A stretch of 64,000 nucleotides of DNA from JABSSA01 sp039960995 (GCA_039960995.1 JBDVKF010000095.1:1-64000), one strand, 5' to 3'. Counted from the stretch's first letter, positions 35,815 through 45,078 are shown. Notes: generated from the letters alone by a model not told the origin. Numbers and translations: made by a program.

Positions 35815-35828
35815 AGACCAATAGGTCT
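35815..35828. promoter_or_regulatory. Palindrome AGACCAATAGGTCT
   Basis: This inverted repeat (AGACC / GGTCT) lies 4 bp after the Hint gene stop and 40 bp before the terminator. An almost identical copy lies at 40380-40393 in front of fadA. It is of a form typical for TetR-type operators. Why one sits at a gene end is unclear. Confidence 0.5.
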
Positions 35829-35867
35829 GATGATACGGGCAAACTTGCACAACTTACCCGGTTAACG

Positions 35868-35894
35868 AAAAAGGGGCCTAATCGGCCCCTTTTT
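35868..35894. terminator. Bidirectional intrinsic terminator (Hint gene / fadB)
   Basis: A perfect 11-bp stem, AAAAAGGGGCC / GGCCCCTTTTT, with a 5-nt loop (TAATC) and T-runs on both strands, lies between convergent genes. Confidence 0.95.
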
Positions 35895-35912
35895 TATTTA
35901 TGTATCGTTGTT

Positions 35913-38111
35913 TTAGGCGGCTTGCGCTTCTGGTGCGAAGCGTTCGTAAAAGGTTTCGCCTTTTTCAGCCATGTCACGCAAAAGGGCAGGGCATTGGAAC
36001 CGCACACCGTATTTCGCTTCGAGTTGGTCGCACCGTTCGGCTGCGTATGCTGCGCCGATCATATCAAGCCAGCTGAGCGGACCGCCTGACCAAGGTGCAA
36101 AGCCCCAACCAAGAATTGCACCAACATCGCCTTCGCGAATGTCCATCAAAACGCCCTCTTCCAACGCACGCACTGCTTCCAGAACTTGGCTGAACAACAA
36201 ACGATGTTGGACTTCGGTCAGGTCAGGCTGAATTTCGGACAGCGGGTATTTGTCGTTCAAGCCACGCCAGATCAACTGACGCTTTCCCTTTTCGTCGTAT
36301 TCGTAAAACCCTGCTTTGGCCTTACGTCCCAAACGTCCTTCTTCTTCCATCCAAAAGATCAAATCGTCCGAAGGGCTTTCAGGATATGCGTTGCCCATGG
36401 CCGCCTTAGTTGCGCGGGCAATCTTTGCCCCAAGATCGATTGCTGTTTCATCCGTCAATTGCAGTGGGCCAAGCGGCATACCGACCAATTTGGCGGCGTT
36501 TTCGATCAAGGCCGGTTCGACACCTTCGGTGACCATGCGCGTGCCTTCGTTGATGTAAGGAATGATGCAACGGTTGGCATAGAAGAACCGCGCGTCATTG
36601 ACGACGATCGGCGTTTTTCGGATTTGACGTACGTAATCAAGCGCTTTGGCTACTGCGCGGTCACCCGTTTCCTTACCTTTGATGATCTCGACCAACAGCA
36701 TTTTTTCGACAGGCGAGAAGAAGTGAATGCCGATATATTGCTCGGGTCGCGAAGACGCTTTGGCTAGGTCCGAAATGGGCAGTGTCGAAGTGTTGGATGC
36801 AAAGATGCATGTCTCGGGGATGACGGCTTCGACGCGGGCGGTTATTTCAGCCTTTACCTTGGGATCTTCAAAGACGGCCTCAATGATAAGATCGCAGTCG
36901 GCAAGCTTTGCAACATCTGGTGTTGGTGTGATCAGCCCCAGCATCGCTTCGGCCTTTTCGGCGGTGACTTTGCCGCGCGATTTGCCTTTTTCTAGATACG
37001 ATGCCGTATAGTCCTTGCCGCGGTCTGCGGCCTCTTGATCGCGGTCGATCAGGACAACTTCGATCCCGGCTTGTGCTGACACAAGTGCAATGCCTGCGCC
37101 CATGAGGCCAGCGCCCAAAACGCCCAGTTTCTTAACGCGTTGATCTTCCACATCTTTAGGGCGCACAGCCCCTTTTTCCAGTGCTTCCTTATTCAGGAAA
37201 ATCGAACGGATCATCGAAGACGATGACGGGTTCATCAAAACATTCGTAAACCAACGGGCTTCGATTTTCAGCGCGGTGTCGAAAGGAACAAGCGCGCCTT
37301 CGTATACCGCTGACAACAGTGCTTTGGCTGCTGGGTAAACCCCTTGGGTTTTGCCGTGCACCATCGCGGCTGCTCCAACGAAGGTCATGAAACCTGCAGG
37401 GTGATACGGTGCACCACCTGGCATTTTGTAACCCTTTTTGTCCCAAGGTTTGACGATGTCAGCATCCGTAGCGTTCAACACCCATGCCTTGGCTGCGGCC
37501 AACGGATCGTCCACAACCTCATCAACCAATTGGCCTTTCGCCTTATCGGGTCCGACCATCTTCCCTTCCAAAAGGAAAGACGAGGCACCCATCGCGCCAA
37601 GCTTGCGGACCAAACGCGTGGTTCCGCCGGCACCCGGGAAAATGCCGACCATGATTTCGGGTAAGCCGACTTTCGCTTTTGGATTGTTTGCCAAGAAAAT
37701 ACGATGCGTTGCCAAAGGCAGCTCTAGTCCAATCCCGGCTGCTGTGCCGGGCAGGGCGGCCGCGATTGGCTTACCCCCTTTTTGCGATTTAGGGTCCATT
37801 CCTGCCAATTCGATTTTGCGCAACAACGCGTGCATCCTCATTGTGCCTTCGAACAGGCCTTTCGCAGGGTTGTCACCGGCATCTTCACGCATTTTAGCAA
37901 GCAGGTTCAGATCCATACCGCCTGCAAATGATCCTTCTTTGCCCGACGTGATGACAATGCCTTTGACCGAGTCATCAGCAAGGGTTTCATCGATCAACGC
38001 ATCCAGAGTTTGAAGCCCGTCCAGTGACATGACATTCATGGTCTTTCCCGGCACGTCCCAGGTGATAATAGCAACGCCGTCTGCGTTCCGGTCTAAAGTG
38101 AAGTCGGCCAT
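35913..38111 (-). CDS. fadB: Multifunctional fatty acid oxidation complex alpha subunit
   Basis: The protein has 732 aa. It carries out the hydration and 3-hydroxyacyl-CoA dehydrogenation steps of beta-oxidation. The N-terminal enoyl-CoA hydratase domain (about 1-190, with GGMDL and GIFPGAGGTTRLVRK) is followed by a 3-hydroxyacyl-CoA dehydrogenase domain. That domain shows the NAD loop KKLGVLGAGLMGAGI (about residue 328) and FFSPVEKMLLVEIIKG. A good AGGA site precedes the ATG. It works with FadA as the complex. The unknown 335-aa gene lies between it and fadA, which is unusual. A shared regulatory site lies before fadA. Confidence 0.96.
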   Translation of the reverse strand: MADFTLDRNADGVAIITWDVPGKTMNVMSLDGLQTLDALIDETLADDSVKGIVITSGKEGSFAGGMDLNLLAKMREDAGDNPAKGLFEGTMRMHALLRKIELAGMDPKSQKGGKPIAAALPGTAAGIGLELPLATHRIFLANNPKAKVGLPEIMVGIFPGAGGTTRLVRKLGAMGASSFLLEGKMVGPDKAKGQLVDEVVDDPLAAAKAWVLNATDADIVKPWDKKGYKMPGGAPYHPAGFMTFVGAAAMVHGKTQGVYPAAKALLSAVYEGALVPFDTALKIEARWFTNVLMNPSSSSMIRSIFLNKEALEKGAVRPKDVEDQRVKKLGVLGAGLMGAGIALVSAQAGIEVVLIDRDQEAADRGKDYTASYLEKGKSRGKVTAEKAEAMLGLITPTPDVAKLADCDLIIEAVFEDPKVKAEITARVEAVIPETCIFASNTSTLPISDLAKASSRPEQYIGIHFFSPVEKMLLVEIIKGKETGDRAVAKALDYVRQIRKTPIVVNDARFFYANRCIIPYINEGTRMVTEGVEPALIENAAKLVGMPLGPLQLTDETAIDLGAKIARATKAAMGNAYPESPSDDLIFWMEEEGRLGRKAKAGFYEYDEKGKRQLIWRGLNDKYPLSEIQPDLTEVQHRLLFSQVLEAVRALEEGVLMDIREGDVGAILGWGFAPWSGGPLSWLDMIGAAYAAERCDQLEAKYGVRFQCPALLRDMAEKGETFYERFAPEAQAA

Positions 38112-39100
38112 GATTTGGTCCTTTCCTGAATTTCGCGGAGCGTCGGCAATTGATTATTTGGCCGTGGCGTCTCCAAAGAGTATGAATCGTCGTCGAGAGC
38201 ATTGGTGACGGAAATGAGCCGCCATTTTGTGTTGTGTCGCTTCAAGAGCATTCTGGATTTTAGGGGCGGGGCGGATTGCTTGCCGTCCCTGTAAACGAGT
38301 GCTGTGTGGTATCCACAGATCAAGTCTGCTTGCAGAAACTCCGCTCGGTCAGCGGTCCGCACTAAATTGTCACCCCGCCGTCCGTCATATGATCCACTCA
38401 GATCATCAAAAACTTGGGCTAAATCTTCAGGTCCTTTGACAATCAGATCTTTCGTTAGGCTGTGATAGCTGCACGGAAAGCAGTAAAGCGCGCAGAAGGC
38501 GTCGAACTTTTTATCAATGATCGTTTGCCCATAAGCGTCCAAGAACGCTTGGTACAAAGAAAGAGGTTCAGCCAATGACCGCCTGACATCGTTCTTTGAC
38601 CCGAGATGCGGTGCGATTGTTGCAGTAGGTTTTATCGAGAGATCCGGAGGCCATTGCGGTACAACAATGCTGCTTTCTATTTCGATAATGCACCAGGTTT
38701 CATTTGTGCGTTTTAGCACCAATCGATTGTTGTAACTGGGAACCATCGGAACCGTTCCCCGCAATACATGCGAGACATAGAACCCTTCGATGTAATCCTT
38801 CCCCAAAAACTCGGCATCTGTCGCAAGTCGGATAAACTGGTTCACGCTCAGTGACTCCAAAGAGTCTAAAAAGGACGTATGCCCGATTTGGGTGTCTTTT
38901 CTGGTTTCGATAATGGTTTCAGAGTTGATAAAAACACGCTTGTACGGAAGCGAGAACGTGTCGTGCAGCCCATCCCAATCACGTGCCATAAGGCAGTCAG
39001 ATTGATGATCTAGCACAGACTGAAGAATAGCGATGGCTGTGGGTGCCACGCTGTCTTTTTGGTCAATGTCTCGATGCGTTGATGTATGCAGTTTTATCAC
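38093..39100 (-). CDS. Hypothetical protein with two NTF2-like repeats, between fadA and fadB
   Basis: The protein has 335 aa from GTG 39100 (AAGGAAG upstream); a TTG overlapping the fadA stop is an alternative. It contains two similar halves. Each runs from a short helix through AEFLGKDYIEGFYVSHVLRG (first) or AEFLQADLICGYHTALVYRD (second), then a P-rich turn and LVLKRTNETWCIIEI or MLLKRHNTKWRLISV. This is a tandem duplication of a roughly 110-residue alpha+beta (SnoaL/NTF2-like) fold. It has no signal peptide. It overlaps the fadB start by 19 bp and is co-transcribed with fadA and fadB. It may hold or shape acyl-CoA chains; function is unknown. Confidence 0.7.
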   Translation of the reverse strand: MIKLHTSTHRDIDQKDSVAPTAIAILQSVLDHQSDCLMARDWDGLHDTFSLPYKRVFINSETIIETRKDTQIGHTSFLDSLESLSVNQFIRLATDAEFLGKDYIEGFYVSHVLRGTVPMVPSYNNRLVLKRTNETWCIIEIESSIVVPQWPPDLSIKPTATIAPHLGSKNDVRRSLAEPLSLYQAFLDAYGQTIIDKKFDAFCALYCFPCSYHSLTKDLIVKGPEDLAQVFDDLSGSYDGRRGDNLVRTADRAEFLQADLICGYHTALVYRDGKQSAPPLKSRMLLKRHNTKWRLISVTNALDDDSYSLETPRPNNQLPTLREIQERTKSWPTSL

Positions 39101-39126
39101 AACAGGGTGCTTCCTTTGAGTGAGGG

Positions 39127-40338
39127 TCAAACGCGTTCAATAATTGTGGCGGCTCCCATGCCTGAGGCGACGCACAAAGTGGCAAGCCCGGTTTCTTTGT
39201 CAGTGCGTTCCAATTCGTCCAGCAATGTACCGATGATCATAGCGCCTGTGGCCCCCAGAGGATGGCCCATGGCGATCGCGCCACCGTTCACATTGACCTT
39301 GTCATGGTCCACATCAAACGCCTGCATGAAACGCAGTACAACTGACGCAAAAGCTTCGTTGACCTCGAACAGGTCGATGTCGTCGATGGTCATGCCGTGA
39401 TCCGCTAGGATCTTTTCGGTAACGGGAACTGGGCCGGTTAACATGATCGTCGGATCAGTGCCGATTTTGGCAGTCGCACGAATGCGAGCCCGAGGCTTTA
39501 GCCCATATTTCTCGCCGAATTCTTTGTTTCCGATCAAGATCGCCGATGCGCCGTCCACAATACCAGAAGAGTTCCCAGCGTGGTGAATGTGATTAACCCG
39601 CTCTAGCTCAGGATATTTCATAATGGCGATTTTGTCGAAGCCGGGCATGACTTCGCCCATGGCTTGGAACGACGGATTCAGTGCGCCCAGTGACTGCATG
39701 TCTGTTTGGGGGCGCATGAATTCGTCATAATCCAGTATATCAAGCCCGTTCTGGTCCTTGACGGTGATGACCGACTTTGAAAACCGGTTATCGTCCCATG
39801 CAGCTTTTGCACGGCGTTGGCTTTCTACGGCATACCCGTCCGCGTCATCCCGACTGAACCCATATTTGGTCGCGATCACATCTGCAGAAATCCCTTGCGG
39901 GACAAAGTATGTACCCATTGCAACACTTGGGTCCGCAGCAATCGCTGCCCCATCAGATCCCATAGCAACACGGCCCATCATTTCCACGCCGCCCGCGATA
40001 TATGCATTCCCGCCGCCACCTTTGACTTGGTTCGCAGCCAGATTGACCGCTTCTAGGCCGCTGGCACAAAAGCGGTTAATGGCGAGGCCGGGGATGGATT
40101 CATCAAGGTCAGATGCAAGAACGGCCGTACGGGCCAAGTTTCCGCCCTGTTCCATGACTTGCGTAACATTGCCCCAGATCACGTCCTCTACGGCGTGGCC
40201 TTCAAGATTGTTGCGTTCTTTTACGGCATTCAAAGTGAGGGCCGACAAACGCAAAGCTGTTACTTCGTGCAGGCTGCCGTCTTTTCTGCCTTTTCCGCGG
40301 GGCGTGCGCAAAGCGTCATAAATATAGGCTTCGGTCAT
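39127..40338 (-). CDS. fadA: Acetyl-CoA acyltransferase (beta-ketothiolase)
   Basis: The protein has 403 aa. It cleaves 3-ketoacyl-CoA to acetyl-CoA and a shortened acyl-CoA, ending each beta-oxidation round. The acyl-enzyme Cys91 lies in NRFCASGLEAV. The GHPLGATGA motif carries the catalytic His and CVASGMGAA supplies the second Cys. An AGGA site precedes the ATG. It is the first gene of the fadA-unknown-fadB operon. A palindrome (40380-40393) and the 13-bp motif shared with merR1 (40419-40431) lie in its promoter. Confidence 0.96.
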   Translation of the reverse strand: MTEAYIYDALRTPRGKGRKDGSLHEVTALRLSALTLNAVKERNNLEGHAVEDVIWGNVTQVMEQGGNLARTAVLASDLDESIPGLAINRFCASGLEAVNLAANQVKGGGGNAYIAGGVEMMGRVAMGSDGAAIAADPSVAMGTYFVPQGISADVIATKYGFSRDDADGYAVESQRRAKAAWDDNRFSKSVITVKDQNGLDILDYDEFMRPQTDMQSLGALNPSFQAMGEVMPGFDKIAIMKYPELERVNHIHHAGNSSGIVDGASAILIGNKEFGEKYGLKPRARIRATAKIGTDPTIMLTGPVPVTEKILADHGMTIDDIDLFEVNEAFASVVLRFMQAFDVDHDKVNVNGGAIAMGHPLGATGAMIIGTLLDELERTDKETGLATLCVASGMGAATIIERV

Positions 40339-40379
40339 GGGCTCGGTCCTTTTGCAATTCGTTGTTTAATAGATGGGCC

Positions 40380-40393
40380 AGACCAATCGGTCT
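40380..40393. promoter_or_regulatory. Palindrome AGACCAATCGGTCT upstream of fadA
   Basis: It lies 42 bp before the fadA start, a normal operator position. The same repeat, with one base different in the centre, lies at 35815-35828, so the fad operon is flanked by the two. Confidence 0.55.
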
Positions 40394-40418
40394 AATCAAG
40401 AGTGACGTAGCGGACAAT

Positions 40419-40431
40419 TTACGTAAACGTC
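40419..40431 (-). promoter_or_regulatory. Shared 13-bp motif GACGTTTACGTAA before fadA
   Basis: An identical 13-base copy lies before merR1 (45145-45157). Its form (ACGTTTACGT) resembles sites of LiuR-type MerR regulators of acyl-CoA and branched-chain acid breakdown in proteobacteria, which agrees with the two MerR genes nearby. Confidence 0.65.
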
Positions 40432-40652
40432 ATCTCCTGTAATCATTGTCAGAACAAAACGATTAGGGCGCGAACTCACAAACTAAGAATCCGTATTACT
40501 GTTGCCCGTCGCGCTTCGTATTGTTCATCAGCCCATGCGTATCACGGGCCAATATGCTCTTTGCGATTTGAAGTTGTTTCGACCCACGTTGGCAAGAGAA
40601 ATTGGACCAAGTGATCCAAAAAATGCGATCCTATGCTTACAGAAACTGTTGA

Positions 40653-41285
40653 TCAGGCACGGTCGCTGGGATTGCCGGGCATCAAATCATAGGGGTGTTT
40701 CCAGCCTGGGGTCGTTTCAATGTTGTTCATCCAGCGATCAATATTGACCCAATCGGAGCGTACGAATCCGTATGGCTCGGGGTAAAACAGATAGCCGCAA
40801 CACGACAAATCAGCATTGGTAAGACCTGATCCAACGATCCAATCCCGACCGTCTAAATGCGTATTTAGAACATCAAAGGTTGCTTGCAGGCGGCCTTGAT
40901 TGAATGCAATGACGTCTTTGGGGCGTTTGTCTTCGGGAAGAAAGTTCATCAAAAAACGCGTCATGCCGCACATCGAACTTAGCTTGTGATTGTCCCAAAG
41001 CACCCAACGCAACACTTCGTAACGCGCATCGTCATCGCTTGCGAACTTGCCGGTCTTGTCCGAGATGTACTGCTGGATCACGCCTGATTGGCTAAGCTTG
41101 AGATCGCCGTCTATCAACAAAGGGGCTTCGCCCATAGTGTTCAGCGCCCGGTAAGCTTCAGAACGCGACGCTCCATTAAAGAAATCAACGAATACCGGTT
41201 CCCAATCTAGGCCGGAAAGCTCAAGCGCCAAAGCCGCCTTATAGGAATTTCCAGATTCACCAAAGCAGTGCAGTTTGATCGTCAT
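40653..41285 (-). CDS. Glutathione S-transferase family protein
   Basis: The protein has 210 aa with a thioredoxin-like N-terminal domain (IKLHCFGESGNSYKAALALELSGLDWEPV) and an all-helical C-terminal domain. The glutathione-contacting segment GEAPLLIDGDLKLSQSGVIQQYI carries the usual cis-Pro and Ser. The catalytic residue is probably the early Ser (GESGNS). It likely conjugates or reduces electrophiles. It lies downstream of an acyl-CoA dehydrogenase on the same strand but 192 bp away, so operon membership is uncertain. Confidence 0.88.
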   Translation of the reverse strand: MTIKLHCFGESGNSYKAALALELSGLDWEPVFVDFFNGASRSEAYRALNTMGEAPLLIDGDLKLSQSGVIQQYISDKTGKFASDDDARYEVLRWVLWDNHKLSSMCGMTRFLMNFLPEDKRPKDVIAFNQGRLQATFDVLNTHLDGRDWIVGSGLTNADLSCCGYLFYPEPYGFVRSDWVNIDRWMNNIETTPGWKHPYDLMPGNPSDRA

Positions 41286-41477
41286 GTGATCTTGGCCTTA
41301 TATCAAAAAGAGAAACGGAATGACGCGCATGGGCCTTCGCAATCGGCAAACTTATCAAGAAACAGTGCTCCCAACCCTTGCGTATTTACAGGTTGTGGCG
41401 ATGCTACGACTGTACGGCGCCATTTGGTCAAAGTTGTCGTTGGGGTTGGAAAATGCAAGGTCAAATTCTGGCCATGG

Positions 41478-42632
41478 CTACAAACTGCGGGCAATTAGTT
41501 CTTTCATGATTTCGTTCGTTCCACCGTAAATGCGTTGAACACGAGCATCGGTCCACATTTCGCCGATGGCGTATTCTTGCATGAATCCGTACCCGCCATG
41601 TAATTGCAAACAGGCGTCCAGTACTTCGCCCTGTGTATCCGTTATCCAGTATTTTGCCATCGCTGCTTTTTCCACGCTTAAAGCGCCGTCCATGTGTTCG
41701 CGGATACATTCATCCACAAATGCGCGGGCAACTTTTGTTTTGGTCTGACATTCGGCAAGCTGGAACCGCGTGTTTTGGAATTGGGTAAGGGGCCCACCGA
41801 AAGCTTGGCGCTCCTTGCAATACGCTATCGTACGCTCAACCCCGCCTTCCATTGCCCCAACCGCGCCACATGCGATAATCAAGCGCTCTTGCGGCAGTTG
41901 CTGCATCATTTGAAAAAAGCCTTGCCCTTCGCGTCCTCCGAGAAGATTTTCAGGCGCGACTTCGACGTCATCAAAAAACAATTCCGAAGTGTCCGCAGCA
42001 TGAAGGCCAATTTTATCCAGATTGCGTCCGCGCACGAAACCATCGGCTTTGTCTGTTTCCACAATCAGTAACGACACCCCTTTGGCCCCGATGTCTGGGT
42101 TTGTCTTGCAAGCCACGATGACAAGGTTGGCGTGCTGACCGTTTGATATGAACGTTTTCTGCCCGGTTAGTCGATAGGCGTTTCCTGTTTGGGCTGCTTT
42201 GGATTTGATGGCTTGCACGTCAGATCCGGTTGAGGGTTCCGTCATTGCCAATGCGCCAACCATGTCGCCCGATACCAGACCGGGAAGCCAACGCTGTTTT
42301 TGGTCGTCTGTCCCAAATGACAAAATGTAATGCGCAACGATTGGGCCATGGATTGCATAGCCCCAACTTGCGATATTGGCCCGACTTGCTTCGATGACGA
42401 TTGCAGCCTCGTGACCAAAGTCACCACCCGCGCCACTATAGGCTTCGGGTATTGAGGGGCAGAGCAGGCCGATTTGTCCTGCCTGCTGCCAAATGCTGCG
42501 ATCCATTTGGCCTTGTTTGCGCCAACGTTCGAAATGAGGGGCCCATTCGGTGTTGATGAAATTGGCAACAGTGTCGGATGTCATCCGATGGTCGTCACAC
42601 ATCCAGCCTTGTGGTTCGGTGGCATTCTCCAT
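41478..42632 (-). CDS. Acyl-CoA dehydrogenase
   Basis: This 384-aa FAD enzyme oxidises an acyl-CoA to its 2-enoyl-CoA. Signature stretches include ALAMTEPSTGSDVQAI and QERLIIACGAVGAMEG, and QLHGGYGFMQEYAIGEMWTDARVQRIYGGTNEIMK contains catalytic Glu374. A GAGG ribosome site lies before ATG 42632. The substrate may be a medium or long chain or a branched acid; sequence alone does not decide. It belongs to the minus-strand acyl-CoA block whose regulators sit upstream. Confidence 0.92.
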   Translation of the reverse strand: MENATEPQGWMCDDHRMTSDTVANFINTEWAPHFERWRKQGQMDRSIWQQAGQIGLLCPSIPEAYSGAGGDFGHEAAIVIEASRANIASWGYAIHGPIVAHYILSFGTDDQKQRWLPGLVSGDMVGALAMTEPSTGSDVQAIKSKAAQTGNAYRLTGQKTFISNGQHANLVIVACKTNPDIGAKGVSLLIVETDKADGFVRGRNLDKIGLHAADTSELFFDDVEVAPENLLGGREGQGFFQMMQQLPQERLIIACGAVGAMEGGVERTIAYCKERQAFGGPLTQFQNTRFQLAECQTKTKVARAFVDECIREHMDGALSVEKAAMAKYWITDTQGEVLDACLQLHGGYGFMQEYAIGEMWTDARVQRIYGGTNEIMKELIARSL

Positions 42633-42828
42633 CGGGCCCTCGTTATCTTTTATGGGTGGCCTGATCAGAGTGGAACAAACGCTAATGATACGTCAGCGCC
42701 CGATGATCGAAGGCCATGCAAAACGGCCTTTACCGTGCAACAGACAGGTGGGAGGGTCTATGGCTTTGAAGGTGAAAACGCAGTTTTCAGTCAGAACCTG
42801 TTTGATTGCGGTGTCAGTGTTCTGGTTG

Positions 42829-42853
42829 AAAAAGGGCGGGGAAAACCCCGCCC
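42829..42853 (-). terminator. Intrinsic terminator of the DmdC-like acyl-CoA dehydrogenase gene
   Basis: On the minus strand the stem GGGCGGGG / TTTT / CCCCGCCC is followed by TTTTT, starting 8 bp after the stop. Confidence 0.92.
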
Positions 42854-42860
42854 TTGTCGA

Positions 42861-44642
42861 TTAGAAGTTCGCAGCGTCCAGCGCCATAACGGTTTCAGCG
42901 CCGGTTTCGATACGCGTTAAATGCAGCGCCGTCGCAGGCAGCTGGCGCGCCATGTAATAACGTCCTGTCGCGATCTTGGTTTCAAAGAACTCATTGTCAG
43001 AGGTTCCAGCATCCAGCGTGGATTGTGCTGCATGCGCCATTTTGGCCCACATCAACGCAAGACAGACATGCCCGAACATATGCATGAAGTCATTTGAACC
43101 TGATAATGCGTTATTGGGGTCTTTCATGCCGTTTTGCATGAAGTACATCCCAGCGGCCTGAAGGTCTTTTGACGCGGCTTTCAACGGCTCGATAAAGTCT
43201 CGGTCAAAGGCTTCGTTTTGACCTTTCAGCTCACCAATTGTGGTTTTCACCAAATCAAAGAATGCCATGACGTGTTTACCGCCATCCTGCGAGAGCTTAC
43301 GCCCCACAAGGTCAAGCGCTTGTACGCCATTGGCCCCTTCGTAGATCTGCGCAATACGCGCATCGCGGGTGAATTGGGACATGCCCCATTCTTCGATATA
43401 ACCGTGTCCGCCATAGACCTGTTGCGCCTTGACGGTCATGTCGTAACCTTGATCCGTCAGGAAACCTTTGATGACAGGCGTCAGCAGTGAAATCAGACCG
43501 TCTGCGTCTTGGTCTTTGCCGCGATGTGCGCGGTCAATCATTGTTGCGCCCCACAGAATGAACGCACGCGCACCTTCTGCAAAGGATTTTTGGTCCATAA
43601 GACTGCGGCGGATGTCAGGGTGAACAATCAACGGATCGGCGGGGCCGTCCGGGTTTTTCACACCCGTCACATCACGTCCTTGCAAACGATCTTTGGCGTA
43701 TTCAAGCGCGTTTTGGTAAGCCACCTCAGCCTGAGCCAACCCTTGCATGCCCACGCCCAAGCGCGCTTCGTTCATCATTGTGAACATGGCCCGCATGCCT
43801 TTGTGTTCTTCACCCAACAGATAACCTGTGGCTTCGTCATAGTTCATCACACAAGTCGAATTGCCATGGATGCCCATTTTTTCTTCGATCTTGCCACAGC
43901 TCACGCTGTTGCGTTCGCCCATGTTGCCATCATCATCGACCATGAATTTTGGAACGATAAACAGCGACACACCTTTGATACCCTCAGGCGCACTGGTAAT
44001 TTTTGCCAAAACTAGGTGGACAATGTTGCCCGCCATGTCGTGTTCACCAGCCGAAATAAAGATCTTCTGACCGCTGATTTTAAAGCTGCCGTCCCCTTGA
44101 GGTTCAGCTTTGGTGCGCATGAGGCCCAAGTCGGTTCCGCAATGCGGTTCGGTCAGGTTCATCGTTCCTGTCCATTCGCAGCTGACCATATTTGGCAACC
44201 ATTTCGCCTTTTGCGCATCCGTCCCATGGGCAAGGATGGCCGAAGCCGCCCCATGTGTTAGGCCTTGATACATCGTAAAGGCTTGGTTTGACGCCGAGAA
44301 CATCTCGCCGACGGCGGTTCCGATGACATAAGGCATATTTTGCCCGCCAAACTCCTCGGGCATATCCAGACCGGGCCATCCGCCTTCTTTGACTTGATCA
44401 AAGGCAGCTTTAAAACCGGTAGGCGTGCGAACGACACCATTTTCCAGCGTACACCCTTCCGTGTCACCAACCGCATTCAATGGGGCCAGTACTTCGGACG
44501 AGATTTTGCCAGCTTCTTCCAAAATGGCAGAGGTAAAATCTGCTTCAAGCTCGTCGTAACCTGGGATGCCAGACTCTGTGATTTTCAGAACATCATGCAG
44601 CACAAATTGCGCGTCTTTGGTCGGGGCTGTGTAGCTTGGCAT
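42861..44642 (-). CDS. Long-form acyl-CoA dehydrogenase, DmdC-like
   Basis: This 593-aa protein is of the long acyl-CoA dehydrogenase type with an extra C-terminal helical domain. The FAD and substrate segments TMNLTEPHCGTDLGLMRTKA, KISGQKIFISAGEHDM and EARLGVGMQGLAQAEVAYQN are visible. Catalytic Glu435 lies in IAQIYEGANGVQALDL. The family includes 3-methylthiopropionyl-CoA dehydrogenase (DmdC), a step in DMSP sulfur release, but other long-form dehydrogenases share the length. A GGGAGA site precedes ATG 44642. It is the second gene behind merR1, 34 bp away, so it is probably regulated by it. Confidence 0.9.
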   Translation of the reverse strand: MPSYTAPTKDAQFVLHDVLKITESGIPGYDELEADFTSAILEEAGKISSEVLAPLNAVGDTEGCTLENGVVRTPTGFKAAFDQVKEGGWPGLDMPEEFGGQNMPYVIGTAVGEMFSASNQAFTMYQGLTHGAASAILAHGTDAQKAKWLPNMVSCEWTGTMNLTEPHCGTDLGLMRTKAEPQGDGSFKISGQKIFISAGEHDMAGNIVHLVLAKITSAPEGIKGVSLFIVPKFMVDDDGNMGERNSVSCGKIEEKMGIHGNSTCVMNYDEATGYLLGEEHKGMRAMFTMMNEARLGVGMQGLAQAEVAYQNALEYAKDRLQGRDVTGVKNPDGPADPLIVHPDIRRSLMDQKSFAEGARAFILWGATMIDRAHRGKDQDADGLISLLTPVIKGFLTDQGYDMTVKAQQVYGGHGYIEEWGMSQFTRDARIAQIYEGANGVQALDLVGRKLSQDGGKHVMAFFDLVKTTIGELKGQNEAFDRDFIEPLKAASKDLQAAGMYFMQNGMKDPNNALSGSNDFMHMFGHVCLALMWAKMAHAAQSTLDAGTSDNEFFETKIATGRYYMARQLPATALHLTRIETGAETVMALDAANF

Positions 44643-44676
44643 AGGTGTCTCCCTTTGTCGTGTAGGTATAGTCTAC

Positions 44677-45078
44677 TTATTCAGCAGCCGCAGCGGGGGC
44701 TTCGATTTGTCTCAAAACCTTTTCGCCCCATTGCAATTGCTCTTTAAGTTCGTTGATGGCTTTAGACAGTTCATTTCGCTGCTCTTCCATCTGATGCAAG
44801 CGTTCTAGGGCAATGTCATAGGTGCGACGCAACTGCGTATGCTTTTGATCGTCCATATCATAGAGGTTTAGCAGTTGGCGGATCTCTTCCAGACTGAATC
44901 CAAAACGCTTTCCGCGCAAAATCAACTTGAGCCGTGCGCGTTCACGTTTTGTGTATAAGCGTTTTTGCCCAATGCGGATTGGGAATAGCAATTCCTTAGC
45001 TTCATAAAAGCGCAGTGTACGAGGGGTCACATCGAACTCATCGCACATTTCTCTGATTGTCATTCTACGGTCTGTCAT
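44677..45078 (-). CDS. MerR-family regulator (first copy)
   Basis: The protein has 133 aa. The N-terminal winged helix (TIREMCDEFDVTPRTLRFYEAKELLFPIR, about residues 7-35) is followed by a RERARLKLILRGKRFGFSLEEIRQLL dimer helix. A C-terminal coiled coil with no effector cysteines completes it. This form is like LiuR-type MerR regulators of acyl-CoA metabolism. It lies directly before the DmdC-like dehydrogenase, and the 13-bp GACGTTTACGTAA site lies 67 bp upstream, so it may be self-regulated. It is a paralogue of the gene at 45397-45786. Confidence 0.88.
   Translation of the reverse strand: MTDRRMTIREMCDEFDVTPRTLRFYEAKELLFPIRIGQKRLYTKRERARLKLILRGKRFGFSLEEIRQLLNLYDMDDQKHTQLRRTYDIALERLHQMEEQRNELSKAINELKEQLQWGEKVLRQIEAPAAAAE

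Larger units (their letters stand above)
40339..40652. other. 314-bp regulatory gap before the fadA operon
   Basis: It holds the palindrome AGACCAATCGGTCT (40380-40393) and the 13-bp motif (40419-40431). The remaining part, 40432-40652, shows no convincing gene; a plus-strand frame there overlaps the GST gene and lacks support. Confidence 0.6.

Noticed and set aside
36186..36767. 193-aa plus-strand frame inside fadB
   Set aside because: It is antisense to a complete FadB with all motifs.
39758..40321. 187-aa plus-strand frame inside fadA
   Set aside because: It is antisense to fadA, has no ribosome site, and the fadA protein is conserved throughout.
40502..40747. 81-aa plus-strand frame before and into the GST gene
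   Set aside because: Half of it overlaps the conserved GST C-terminus and it has no family features.
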